Source of the DNA: Planctomycetia bacterium
GTDB lineage: Bacteria; Planctomycetota; Phycisphaerae; FEN-1346
Length of the DNA stretch: 35,664 nt
Assembly (NCBI GenBank): GCA_003170085.1
Contig: PMZT01000111.1
Coordinates: forward strand, 1 to 35,664
Direction of reading: 5' to 3'
Both the position numbers and the translations under genes were made by a program. The notes below the pieces were generated by a model that saw only the letters and a list, made by a program, of their open reading frames with translations, searched no databases and was not told the origin of the DNA. Of the stretch, positions 19,354 to 27,225 are shown piece by piece (the first letter of the stretch is position 1; each line of letters starts with the position of its first letter).

Positions 19354-20346
19354 ATGGCGCCGCACAAGGACGGTTATCACCGGGTTAACATGGGTATAGA
19401 GGCACGCAAATCTTCGGGCGCGATATCCGACCCGCCCGGCGCTGGCGCGGGCCAGAGCGGCCTTGTCTTCGATATTCAGAGATACTCCATCCACGACGGT
19501 CCGGGCATCCGCACCACGGTCTTTATGAAAGGATGCCCGCTCGACTGCTGGTGGTGCCACAACCCCGAGAGCCAATCGGCCGAGCCCGAGATCGTTGTAA
19601 GCGAAGGCCGATGCGTCCGTTGCGGCGAGTGCCTGAAGGTTTGCCCCAACGGCAGGGTGAGCGGCAGCGCCGGCGCGGAGGGGCCGCCCTGCACGCTGTG
19701 CGGCGCATGCGTCGCGGCGTGTCCCACGGGCGCCCGGAAGTTGGCCGGAGAGCGGATGACCGTGGGCACTTGTGTGGCCGAAGTGCTCAAGGACCGCATC
19801 TTCTACGAGGACTCCGGCGGCGGCGTGACCTTCTCGGGCGGCGAGCCGCTCCTTCAGCCGCGCTTCCTCAAGCGGCTGCTTGAAGCGTGCCGCGGCGCGG
19901 GCCTCCACACGGCCGTGGACACATGCGGTTTCGCCCCGTGGGACGACCTGCTGGCGGTGGCGCCGCTGACGACCCTCTTTCTCTATGACCTGAAGGGCGC
20001 CGATTCTCGAAGTCACATGGACCACACGGGGGTCTCAAGTGCCCTTATTCTCGACAACCTGCGGGCCTTGGGGGCCGTCCACAACAACCTCTGGCTCCGC
20101 GTGCCCATCCTCCCCGGCCTGAACGATGACGACGCCCAGTTGGAGGCGATGGCCTCCCTGGCAGCTTCCATTGCGGGAGTGCGGCAGGTGAACCTGCTGC
20201 CGTACCATCAAACGGGTATGCATAAGTTCAGACAACTCGGCAGGGCCTACCGGCTGGAGGGGCTCGTGCCGCCGTCGCCGGAGCGCATGGAGGAAGTAGC
20301 GGCCAGGTTCAGGGCCTTCGGCCTCAAAGTCCGGGTGGGAGGTTAG
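19354..20346 (+). CDS. Glycyl radical enzyme activase (HypD-activating enzyme)
   Basis: A 330-residue radical-SAM protein that installs the glycyl radical on the enzyme encoded next to it, using S-adenosylmethionine and a [4Fe-4S] cluster. The RYSIHDGPGIRTTVF segment is diagnostic of GRE activases. The radical-SAM cysteines are C61, C65 and C68 (CPLDCWWC, the CX3CX2C form). Two ferredoxin-type motifs follow: CVRCGECLKVCP (C87-C97) and CTLCGACVAACP (C113-C123), as in activases of the glycerol-dehydratase and HypD type. FSGGEPLLQP is the SAM-binding GGE motif. No good ribosome site precedes ATG 19354; ATG 19390 would match the length of homologues equally well, so the start is uncertain. Its stop is only 4 bases from the dehydratase start. 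Confidence 0.94.
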   Translation: MAPHKDGYHRVNMGIEARKSSGAISDPPGAGAGQSGLVFDIQRYSIHDGPGIRTTVFMKGCPLDCWWCHNPESQSAEPEIVVSEGRCVRCGECLKVCPNGRVSGSAGAEGPPCTLCGACVAACPTGARKLAGERMTVGTCVAEVLKDRIFYEDSGGGVTFSGGEPLLQPRFLKRLLEACRGAGLHTAVDTCGFAPWDDLLAVAPLTTLFLYDLKGADSRSHMDHTGVSSALILDNLRALGAVHNNLWLRVPILPGLNDDDAQLEAMASLAASIAGVRQVNLLPYHQTGMHKFRQLGRAYRLEGLVPPSPERMEEVAARFRAFGLKVRVGG

Positions 20347-20350
20347 CGGC

Positions 20351-22756
20351 ATGACGCAGCGAACGGCAAGGCTGAGGCGGGCCAGTCTGGACGCCGCACC
20401 CTCAATCACCCCGGAGCGGGCGGTCCTGATGACAGAGTTCTACCAGGCCAATGACGGACGGTACTCCGTACCGGTCATGCGGGCACGCTCATTCCTTCAC
20501 CTGTGCGAGAACAAGGCGATCTACCTGGGCGAAGACGAACTGATTGTGGGAGAGCGGGGGCCTCGGCCCAAAGCGGTGCCTACCTACCCGGAATTGACCT
20601 GCCACAGCATTGAGGATCTCCAGATCCTCAACTCTCGCCCGAAGACCAGTTACGCGGTATCGGATGAGTGCGTCAGGATCTACCGGGACCGAATCATCCC
20701 GTACTGGCGCGGCCGCAGCATGCGGGACCGCATCTTCGAGGCCGTCTCGGACGAGTGGCGTCAAGCCTACGATGCCGGTCTGTTCACGGAGTTCATGGAG
20801 CAGCGGGCACCGGGGCATACGGTCCTCGACGACAAGATCTACCGCAAGGGCATGGTGGATTTCAAGCGTGAGATCGCCGAGGCCATTGCCGGTCTCGACT
20901 GGCTCGGCGATCCCGATGCCTGGGCGAAACGGGAGCAACTCCAGGCCATGGCGATCGCCTGCGATGCCGTCCTCCTGTTTGCCCGGCGCCACGCGGCGCT
21001 GGCGCTCAAGCAGGCGGCCGAGGCGCGCGATCCCCGGCGCAGGGCGGAACTGGAGAAGATCGCCGACGTTTGTACGCACGTCCCCGCCGGCGCCCCGCGG
21101 GATTTCCACGAGGCGCTCCAGTACTACTGGTTCTGCCACCTCGCGATCATCACCGAACTGAACGGCTGGGACTCCTTCAGCCCCGGCCACCTGGACCAGC
21201 ATCTGCTGCCTTTCTACCGCAAGGGTCTCGCCGACGGGACGTTGACCCCGGAGGCCGCGCGCGAACTGCTGGAGGCGTTCTTCGTCAAGTTCAACAACCA
21301 CCCCGCGCCGCCCAAGGTGGGCGTGACGGCGGCCGAGAGCGGCACGTACACGGATTTTGCCAACATCAACATCGGCGGGCTGCTGGCCGACGGCGCCGAC
21401 GGTTCCAATGAAATCTCCCACCTCCTGCTGGACATCGTGGACGAGATGCACCTCCTGCAACCCAGCACCAACCTGCAACTGTCGCGTAAGACGCCCGAGG
21501 CGCTCCTCACGCACGCCCTGCGGGTCGTCAGAAAGGGCTACGGCTTCCCCTCGATCTTCAACACCGACGCCGTGGTCGAGGAGCAGTTGCGCCAAGGCAA
21601 GTCGCTGGAGGACGCCCGCGCCGGCGGGTGCAGCGGATGCGTCGAAACGGGCGCCTTCGGCAAGGAGGCGTACATCCTGACCGGCTACTTCAACCTCGTG
21701 AAGGTGCTGGAATTGACGCTTCACGGCGGCGTGGCCCCGCGCACCGGAAAACAACTGGGCATGCGCACCGCGGCAGCGGACTCCTTCCGGACCTTCGACG
21801 ACTTCTTCGCGGCCTTCCGCGCGCAACTTCACTACCTCATAGACGTCAAAATGCGCGGCAACCAGACGATCGAGCAGATGTACGCCCGCCTGATGCCCGC
21901 GCCGTTCTTGTCGGTCCTTACCGACGACTGCATCCGCAAGGGCAAGGACTACAACGCCGGCGGCGCACGCTACAACAATTCCTACATCCAGTTTGTAGGC
22001 ATCGGAAGCCTGACGGATTGCCTTGCGGCTGTCAGGCAGACGGTCTTTGACGATAAGGCCATGAGTCTTGGCGACCTCGTGAAGGCGCTCGATGCGAACT
22101 TTGAGGGAAGCGAGATTCTCAGGCGGCGCCTCGTCAACCGCACCCCCAAGTACGGCAACGATGACGACGACGCCGACGCGCTCGCCGTCCGGGCCTTCGA
22201 GGCCCTCATTGAAGAGGTGGACGGACGGCCCAACACCAAGGGGGGCCGGTATCGCGTCGAGATGCTCCCGACCACAAGCCACATCTACTTCGGCTCAGTC
22301 ACTGGGGCGATGCCCGACGGGCGGAAGGCGGGGCTGCCGCTGTCGGAGGGGATCTCGCCCGTGCAGGGCGCGGACCGCCGCGGGCCGACGGCCGTCTTCA
22401 AGTCGGCCGCCAAGATGGACCATATCAAGACGGGCGGGGCCCTTCTGAACATGAAGTTCACGCCGGCCCTCTTGGCCGACGAAAACGGCCTCGAGAACCT
22501 TGCGCACCTCATCCGGGCATATTTCAAGATGGACGGCCACCACGTCCAGTTCAACGTGGTCCGTGCCGAGACGCTCCGCAAGGCCCAGGCCGAGCCGGAG
22601 GCCCACCGCGACCTGATCGTCCGCGTGGCCGGCTACAGCGACTACTTCTGCGACCTCGCGCGCGACCTCCAGGACGAGATCATCAGCCGGACGGAGCACG
22701 CGTCGCTTCAACTTGAGGGCGCTCCGTCGGCCCGGTCTTCGGGCGACACCCCATGA
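20351..22756 (+). CDS. hypD: trans-4-Hydroxy-L-proline dehydratase, glycyl radical enzyme
   Basis: This 801-residue GRE should dehydrate trans-4-hydroxy-L-proline to (S)-1-pyrroline-5-carboxylate in the cytoplasm under anoxia. The thiyl cysteine is Cys430 with Glu432 (GCSGCVETG), and the radical glycine is Gly761 in RVAGYSDYF. HypD from C. difficile, as I recall it, uses H160, D278, S334, F340, C434, E436, Y450, T645 and G765. Here H156, D274, S330, F336, C430, E432, Y446, T641 and G761 are all present at a constant offset of four, which separates it from glycerol, choline or pyruvate GREs. GGGAGG precedes ATG 20351. It is overlapped by the AcnX gene (ATGA) and follows its activase. The product needs pyrroline-5-carboxylate reductase, not evident here unless the reductase downstream is bifunctional. 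Confidence 0.95.
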   Translation: MTQRTARLRRASLDAAPSITPERAVLMTEFYQANDGRYSVPVMRARSFLHLCENKAIYLGEDELIVGERGPRPKAVPTYPELTCHSIEDLQILNSRPKTSYAVSDECVRIYRDRIIPYWRGRSMRDRIFEAVSDEWRQAYDAGLFTEFMEQRAPGHTVLDDKIYRKGMVDFKREIAEAIAGLDWLGDPDAWAKREQLQAMAIACDAVLLFARRHAALALKQAAEARDPRRRAELEKIADVCTHVPAGAPRDFHEALQYYWFCHLAIITELNGWDSFSPGHLDQHLLPFYRKGLADGTLTPEAARELLEAFFVKFNNHPAPPKVGVTAAESGTYTDFANINIGGLLADGADGSNEISHLLLDIVDEMHLLQPSTNLQLSRKTPEALLTHALRVVRKGYGFPSIFNTDAVVEEQLRQGKSLEDARAGGCSGCVETGAFGKEAYILTGYFNLVKVLELTLHGGVAPRTGKQLGMRTAAADSFRTFDDFFAAFRAQLHYLIDVKMRGNQTIEQMYARLMPAPFLSVLTDDCIRKGKDYNAGGARYNNSYIQFVGIGSLTDCLAAVRQTVFDDKAMSLGDLVKALDANFEGSEILRRRLVNRTPKYGNDDDDADALAVRAFEALIEEVDGRPNTKGGRYRVEMLPTTSHIYFGSVTGAMPDGRKAGLPLSEGISPVQGADRRGPTAVFKSAAKMDHIKTGGALLNMKFTPALLADENGLENLAHLIRAYFKMDGHHVQFNVVRAETLRKAQAEPEAHRDLIVRVAGYSDYFCDLARDLQDEIISRTEHASLQLEGAPSARSSGDTP

Positions 22757-24012
22757 CAGTCCGCCTGACCGATCTCGACCGCCGGATGCTCGAGGGCCGA
22801 AGCGGCGAAGGGCTCCGCCTGGCCATGTCGATCATCGTGCGCATGGCGGAGGTCTGCGGTGCGGATGAACTGCTGGATGTCTCCCAGGCCCATATCGACG
22901 GATGCGGCTCCCTGAGCGAGTCCAGCCTGCAGTTCGCCGAGACGCTGGCCTCCGGCGGCGCGAAGGTCTCCATCCCTACCACCCTGAACATGGGCCCCCT
23001 GGACCTCCAGAACTGGAGGGTGTTCGGCGTTCCCGGGGAGTTCGCCGCCAAGGCCATCCGCCAAGCCAGGGCCTATACCGACATGGGGTGCATCCCGACC
23101 TGGACGTGCGCCCCCTATCAGGGTTACCTGACGCCGCGGTTCGGCCAGCAGATCGCCTGGGGGGAATCCAACGCGGTCGTCTATGCCAACTCCGTCCTCG
23201 GCGCAAGGACCGAGCGCTACGGCGACTACATCGACATCTCGGCCGCTATCACCGGACGCGTCCCACGCCAGGGTCTGCACCTGAAGGAGAACCGCAGGGG
23301 GCAACTGCTGGTGCGCCTGGTGGACTTCAGCCCTGGCCGGCTGCGCGAGGAGACGTTCTGGCCCGCCTTCGGGCATTTTCTTGGGCCGGTTGCCGGCGAC
23401 CGGATTCCCGTCATTGAGGGCCTGCCGCCGGATGCGACGGACGACCAGTTGAAGGCTCTGGGCGCCGCGGCCGCCTCGTCCGGCGCGGTGGCGCTTTTCC
23501 ACGCCGTCGGCCTGACCCCCGAGGCCCCGACCGCGGCCGAGGCTTTCCAGGGCGGCCGGCCGGAAGAGACCCTCGATGTGCGTACCGGCGACCTGGACGC
23601 CGCCGCTGCCGATCTTTCGACCGCCGACGAAGGGGCGCCGCTGGACCTCGTCCTCCTGGGCTGCCCGCATTTCTCCTTTGCCGAATTTCGCCAGTTGGCT
23701 GAACAGGTCCGGCTCGCCCCAGGCCGATCGCGTTGCTCGTTCATCGTGATCACGTCCACGCAGGCCCATGCGCTGCTCGAGCGGAGCGGCTTGCCCGCGT
23801 CGCTCGCGGATTTCGGCGTTCGCATTACGCTCGACACGTGCATGTTCCACACCCCGATGGTCGCCCCGGGGACGCGGGTGGTTATGACCAACTCCGGAAA
23901 GTGTGCGTACTACGCGCCGGGCGAACTCGGCGTGAAGGTGGCATTCGGGAGCCTCGCCGACTGTGTCCGTTCGGCCGTCGAGGGCCGCGTGCGGCGGGAG
24001 GGTCGCCGATGA
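22753..24012 (+). CDS. Aconitase X catalytic (large) subunit
   Basis: A 419-residue protein of the AcnX large-subunit family (formerly DUF521). Bacterial AcnX enzymes dehydrate cis-3-hydroxy-L-proline to pyrroline-2-carboxylate; archaeal ones act on mevalonate 5-phosphate. Supporting motifs are SAHID-type AHIDGCGSLSESSLQFAE, TTLNMGPLDL, CAPYQGYL, WGESNAVVYANSVLGAR, LLGCPHFS and TLDTCMFHTP. Cysteines in CAPY, GCPH and DTC are the candidate iron-sulfur ligands, and SGKCAYYAPG near the C-terminus is also typical. The start overlaps the HypD stop (ATGA) and its stop overlaps the small-subunit start (ATGA), so the three are translationally coupled. Position beside HypD and an ornithine-cyclodeaminase homologue favours the hydroxyproline-dehydratase role. 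Substrate stereochemistry cannot be decided from sequence. Confidence 0.9.
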   Translation: MTVRLTDLDRRMLEGRSGEGLRLAMSIIVRMAEVCGADELLDVSQAHIDGCGSLSESSLQFAETLASGGAKVSIPTTLNMGPLDLQNWRVFGVPGEFAAKAIRQARAYTDMGCIPTWTCAPYQGYLTPRFGQQIAWGESNAVVYANSVLGARTERYGDYIDISAAITGRVPRQGLHLKENRRGQLLVRLVDFSPGRLREETFWPAFGHFLGPVAGDRIPVIEGLPPDATDDQLKALGAAAASSGAVALFHAVGLTPEAPTAAEAFQGGRPEETLDVRTGDLDAAAADLSTADEGAPLDLVLLGCPHFSFAEFRQLAEQVRLAPGRSRCSFIVITSTQAHALLERSGLPASLADFGVRITLDTCMFHTPMVAPGTRVVMTNSGKCAYYAPGELGVKVAFGSLADCVRSAVEGRVRREGRR

Positions 24013-24440
24013 CCCGGCACCTGATCGGCAGAGTCCTTGTCTCCGGTGCCGCAGAGGGCTTGGCGCTCGTGACCAGGCAACCGCTCAGTTTCTGGGGCGG
24101 CTTCAACCCGAAGACCGGCGAAATCGTGGACCGGCGGCACGAATGCTCTGGCCAGATCGTCACGGGGCGGGTGTTTGTCCTCCCGGCTGGGAAAGGCTCC
24201 AGCACGGGCAGCGCATGCCTGCTGGAGGGTATCCGTCTCGGCACGGCCCCCGCCGCCATCCTCCTCTTGAAGACGGACCCGATCCTGGCCCTCGGCGCCA
24301 TCGTGGCCGACGAACTCTACGGCCGGTCGGTGCCCATCCTGGTGCTGCCCGAAGAGGGTTTCCACTCGCTGAAAGACGGCGACCGCGTTGCCATTGCACG
24401 CGGTGGCGAACTGACGGTGAGTTCTCCCGACACAGTGTAA
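24009..24440 (+). CDS. Aconitase X swivelling (small) subunit
   Basis: A 143-residue protein of the DUF126/AcnX small-subunit family, which forms the swivelling domain of the heterodimer. I choose ATG 24009, overlapping the large-subunit stop; the track's start at 23733 lies inside that gene and is a shadow extension. The diagnostic loop is LPAGKGSSTGS, which contains the conserved serine that contributes to the active site, and the ISRLGTAPAA-like segment is seen as RLGTAPAAILL. The C-terminus VLPEEGFHSLKDGDRVAI is a normal family ending. Length is typical. Confidence 0.92.
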   Translation: MTRHLIGRVLVSGAAEGLALVTRQPLSFWGGFNPKTGEIVDRRHECSGQIVTGRVFVLPAGKGSSTGSACLLEGIRLGTAPAAILLLKTDPILALGAIVADELYGRSVPILVLPEEGFHSLKDGDRVAIARGGELTVSSPDTV

Positions 24441-24450
24441 AGGACATACC

Positions 24451-25440
24451 ATGCTGGTTCTGGATGCCGCTGCCGTGCGGCAGGCGCTGCCGATGGACGC
24501 CGCCATCAAGGCCATGAGGCGAGCCTTCGCATCGCTTTCCGCCGGTCGGGCCATCATGCCCATGCGATCGCAAATCTCAATCCGGCAGCACGACGGCGTC
24601 AGCCTGGTCATGCCTGCGTTTGTGGATGATGCCGAGGGGCAGTCGCTGGCGGTCAAGGTCGTGTCGCTGTTCGACCGCAACGCCGGTCGCGGCCTGCCGC
24701 GCATTCAGTCGGCGGTCCTGGTGCTCTCGCCCGACACGGGGCAGCCGCTGGCGCTTCTGGAAGGGGCCGCGCTCACCGCCATCCGGACCGGCGCCGCCAG
24801 CGGCCTGGCCACGGACCTTCTGGCGCGGCCGGACGCCCGCACGGCGGCCATTTTGGGGGCTGGAGTTCAGGCTCGCACGCAATTGCAGGCCATGTGTGTC
24901 GTCCGAGCCATTGAGACCGTCTGGGTGTACGATCCGAATCCGGCCGCGGTAGAGGCGTTCATTCGTGACATGGCGGGGCAGGGGCAGGCGCCCCCTGATA
25001 TCCGCCCGGCCTCCACGCCGCGCGAGGCCGTGGCCGAGGCCGATGTCATCTGTGCGGCGACCACCTCGCGCACGCCTGTCTTCGCGGATGCCGACCTGAA
25101 AGCGGGTGTGCACATCAACGCCGTGGGCTCTTACCAGCCCGATGTGCGGGAGGTTCCGACGGAGACCGTTGTCCGTGCGCGGGTCTTTGTTGACAGCCGC
25201 GAGGCGGCTTTGCAGGAGGCGGGCGACCTTATCCAGCCCATCCGCCAGGGCGCCATCAACCCGGATCACATCCGGGCCGAGCTGGGCGAACTCGTCTTGG
25301 GGCGCGCGCGAGGACGGTGCTGCGCCACCGACGTCACCTTGTTCAAGGCCGTGGGCGTTGCCGTGCAGGACGCCGCGGCCGCCATGGAGGCACTTGACCG
25401 GGCTGCGCGGCTTGGCAGCGGCCAGACAGTCTCCTGGTAA
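24451..25440 (+). CDS. Ornithine cyclodeaminase/mu-crystallin family reductase, probable pyrroline-2-carboxylate reductase
   Basis: A 329-residue NAD(P)H-dependent enzyme. AAAGGA lies about 6 bases before ATG 24451. The family segment LEGAALTAIRTGAASGLAT is followed by the Rossmann signature AAILGAGVQARTQL, with the dinucleotide-binding GAGVQA loop, and by VYDPNPAAVEAF. In known gene clusters, homologues beside AcnX reduce pyrroline-2-carboxylate to L-proline; true ornithine cyclodeaminases and alanine dehydrogenases are the alternatives. It ends the operon, 10 bases after the AcnX small subunit. Whether it also takes pyrroline-5-carboxylate made by HypD is an open question and would determine whether the operon is self-sufficient. 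Confidence 0.9.
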   Translation: MLVLDAAAVRQALPMDAAIKAMRRAFASLSAGRAIMPMRSQISIRQHDGVSLVMPAFVDDAEGQSLAVKVVSLFDRNAGRGLPRIQSAVLVLSPDTGQPLALLEGAALTAIRTGAASGLATDLLARPDARTAAILGAGVQARTQLQAMCVVRAIETVWVYDPNPAAVEAFIRDMAGQGQAPPDIRPASTPREAVAEADVICAATTSRTPVFADADLKAGVHINAVGSYQPDVREVPTETVVRARVFVDSREAALQEAGDLIQPIRQGAINPDHIRAELGELVLGRARGRCCATDVTLFKAVGVAVQDAAAAMEALDRAARLGSGQTVSW

Positions 25441-25445
25441 AGTCA

Positions 25446-25458
25446 CGGCCTGCGGCCG
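25446..25458 (+). terminator. Possible weak hairpin terminator after the hydroxyproline operon
   Basis: The inverted repeat CGGCC / GGCCG has a 3-base loop and stands 5 bases after the final stop of the operon. No poly-T follows, so this could be a Rho-dependent or weak site, or chance in GC-rich DNA. Confidence 0.2.
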
Positions 25459-25474
25459 AAGAGAAAGGCATCTC

Positions 25475-25585
25475 ATGCGCGAGTGGAGCCGCATGACGCA
25501 GGGCGCCCCAGCCGTCGTCGTCGTCGATGAGCCCACGCCGGTGATTTTCAAAGTTACCACGGACCGCTCGGTGCCCACTACGTAG
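25475..25585 (+). pseudogene. Short ORF or truncated gene start, 36 codons
   Basis: ATG 25475 has GAAAGG 6-8 bases upstream and reads MREWSRMTQGAPAVVVVDEP..., stopping at TAG 25583. The start looks gene-like and the body ends abruptly, consistent with the 5' remnant of a gene cut by rearrangement. I cannot assign a family. Confidence 0.3.
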
Positions 25586-25623
25586 GTAGGAATAGGCCAG
25601 CGGGCCACGAGAGAATCCTCAGA

Positions 25624-25734
25624 AGACAAGGCGCCACGACACGATACCGGCTATTGGCTGGCGTTAGGTTGCTTGCGGCAGTTCTGGCCGGCGGGACCGC
25701 CTTGGCGGCCACGGATTCCGACGGGCTGCCGTAG
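25624..25734 (+). pseudogene. Relic of an exported protein start (signal-peptide-like, Asp-rich end)
   Basis: One frame reads a signal-peptide-like LLAGVRLLAAVLAGGTALAA directly followed by TDSDGLP and then TAG. The TDSDGLP end resembles the beginning of thrombospondin type-3-like calcium-binding repeats common in PVC secreted proteins. No start codon with a ribosome site was found and the frame is cut at once, so I read this as a gene relic. Confidence 0.25.
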
Positions 25735-25766
25735 GATCCAGGCGAGGGGCTGCTTCGTCCGTAATA

Positions 25767-26001
25767 AAGTAAACCAACCGAAAGGAACAACTCAATGAGA
25801 CAAACTAGAATCGCAGCCATTGTTTCGGCACTCTGGCTTGTGACTGCCGCCATGCCCGGCCAAGCCCAGGTGCAGAAAACAGAACAAAGTCCGTCTTTAC
25901 CCTTCTGCGTGGTCGATACCGGTCAGACCAAGTGCTACGACAATTCAAAAGAGATTCCTGCTCCGAAACCGGGTGAGCCGTTCTACGGCCAGGACGCCCA
26001 G
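25767..26001 (+). repeat. DUF1566 leader repeat, copy 1
   Basis: Starts at AAGTAAACCAACCGAAAGGAA, including the ribosome-binding region and the first ~69 codons of the DUF1566 gene. A diverged second copy lies at 27220-27454. Both encode the common string KTEQ-x-PSLP-x-CVVDTGQTKCYDN and GQDAQ, so they arose by tandem duplication. Confidence 0.75.
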
Positions 26002-27225
26002 TCTCAAGGGCATCCGGCTAGTTATGTCGTCAGTGCCGACGGCCTCACTGTTTTCGACCAAACCACCGGCCTGACCTGGCAACGCAGCCCGGACACCAAT
26101 GGTGACGGGGCGCTCACTCGGCAGGACAAGCTGACCTGGACCCAGGCCCAGGCGTGGCCTGCGAAACTCAACGCCGCCAGGTTCGGTGGGTTCGACGACT
26201 GGCGCCTGCCGTCCATCAAGGAGCTTTATTCGCTCTTCGACGCCCGCGGCACCGATCCCAGCGGACCCTCCGGCGCGGACACCTCCCGACTGACGCCCTA
26301 CATCGACACGAAGTTCTTCAAGTTCGCCTATGGAGACACGAGCAAAGGCGAACGCCTCATTGATTCCCAATACGCGTCAAGCACCAGGTATGTCGGGAAG
26401 TCCGCGCGCGGGTTCGACAAACTCTTCGGTGTCAACTTCGCCGATGGCCGGATCAAAGGGTACGACCTGCAAATGCCGGGCGGCATGGACAAGACGTTCT
26501 TCGTGCAGTGCGTGCGTGCCAACCCGCAGTACGGCAAGAACGATTTCCACGTCAACGCCGACGGCACCATCACCGACCGCGCCACGGGCCTCATGTGGTC
26601 CAAGGCCGACAGCGGCAAGGGCATGAACTGGCAGGACGCGCTCGCCTGGGTCCAGAACAAGAACGCGGAAAAGTATCTCGGCCGCAGCGATTGGCGGATG
26701 CCGAACGTCAAGGAACTGCAGAGCATCGTGGACTATACCCGGTCTCCCGACACGACCCAATCGGCCGCCATTGATCCGCCCTTCGACTGCACCCGGATCA
26801 CCAACGAAGGCGGCAAAGCCGATTACCCGTTCTACTGGACAAACACGACCCACGCGGGATTGATGGGCGGTGGGGCCGGCATGTACGTAGCCTTCGGTCG
26901 CGCGGCGGGTTGGCTCTCGGCGCGCGCCTTGGCCGGCGGCGCGCCAGACCAGCGTGGCGGCCCCGGTCGCGGCGGCCCCAGGCCAGGCGGTCCTGGGCCG
27001 GGCGGTCCCGGGCCGGGCGGTCCAGGCCAAGGTGGGGGGCCGGGAGCAGGCCCGCAGGCAGCCGGCTCCGACGACTACCAGTTCGCCGACGTGCACGGCG
27101 CCGGTGCGCAACGCAGCGATCCCAAAACCGGCGACCCGCGGAATTTCCCGCATGGCCGCGGGCCGCAAGGCGACGTTATCCGCATCTACAACTTCGTCCG
27201 CCTCGTGCGCAACGCGGTGAAGTAA
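25795..27225 (+). CDS. Secreted DUF1566 (Lcl_C) domain protein with Gly/Pro-rich collagen-like run
   Basis: A 476-residue exported protein with a signal peptide (MRQTRIAAIVSALWLVTA...GQA) and GAAAGG-type ribosome site 10 bases upstream. It holds two DUF1566-like modules: the first centred on FGGFDDWRLPSIKELYSLFD (about residue 130) and the second on RSDWRMPNVKELQSIVDY (about 300), each preceded by the usual DRATGLMW-type strand. DUF1566 is widespread in secreted proteins of uncertain, probably binding or adhesive, function. Residues about 388-420 are a low-complexity run of GGP/GPG units inserted before the final DYQFADVHGAGAQRSDPK segment. The next gene begins with a copy of this gene's leader. 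No enzymatic motif is visible. Confidence 0.8.
   Translation: MRQTRIAAIVSALWLVTAAMPGQAQVQKTEQSPSLPFCVVDTGQTKCYDNSKEIPAPKPGEPFYGQDAQSQGHPASYVVSADGLTVFDQTTGLTWQRSPDTNGDGALTRQDKLTWTQAQAWPAKLNAARFGGFDDWRLPSIKELYSLFDARGTDPSGPSGADTSRLTPYIDTKFFKFAYGDTSKGERLIDSQYASSTRYVGKSARGFDKLFGVNFADGRIKGYDLQMPGGMDKTFFVQCVRANPQYGKNDFHVNADGTITDRATGLMWSKADSGKGMNWQDALAWVQNKNAEKYLGRSDWRMPNVKELQSIVDYTRSPDTTQSAAIDPPFDCTRITNEGGKADYPFYWTNTTHAGLMGGGAGMYVAFGRAAGWLSARALAGGAPDQRGGPGRGGPRPGGPGPGGPGPGGPGQGGGPGAGPQAAGSDDYQFADVHGAGAQRSDPKTGDPRNFPHGRGPQGDVIRIYNFVRLVRNAVK
26956..27053 (+). repeat. GGP-rich low-complexity coding repeat
   Basis: Tandem variants of GGC-GGT-CC(C/T/A)-GG(G/C) encode GGPGRGGPRPGGPGPGGPGP and onward. It lies in frame within the DUF1566 gene and looks like slippage expansion of a short GC-rich unit. 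The peptide lacks a strict Gly-X-Y periodicity, so triple-helix formation is not assured. Confidence 0.8.

Larger units (their letters stand above)
25441..25794. other. Relic-rich intergenic region
   Basis: No intact gene in 354 bases. A short GC hairpin (CGGCC-TGC-GGCCG, 25446-25458) lies just after the operon stop and may be a weak terminator without a T-tract. Two broken coding fragments and a short segment like the 3' end of a DUF1566 gene are described separately. The stretch appears to be a rearrangement scar. Confidence 0.5.

Noticed and set aside
20351-22756. GRE as glycerol/diol dehydratase, choline-TMA lyase or pyruvate formate-lyase
   Set aside because: The full residue set matches HypD, and the gene neighbours are proline-related rather than microcompartment or pyruvate genes.
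23733-24008. N-terminal extension of the AcnX small subunit
   Set aside because: It lies inside the large-subunit gene in another frame and lacks family similarity; the ATGA-coupled start at 24009 gives the normal length.
26956-27053. CRISPR-like or VNTR regulatory repeat
   Set aside because: The repeat is short, irregular, in frame and coding; there are no spacers.
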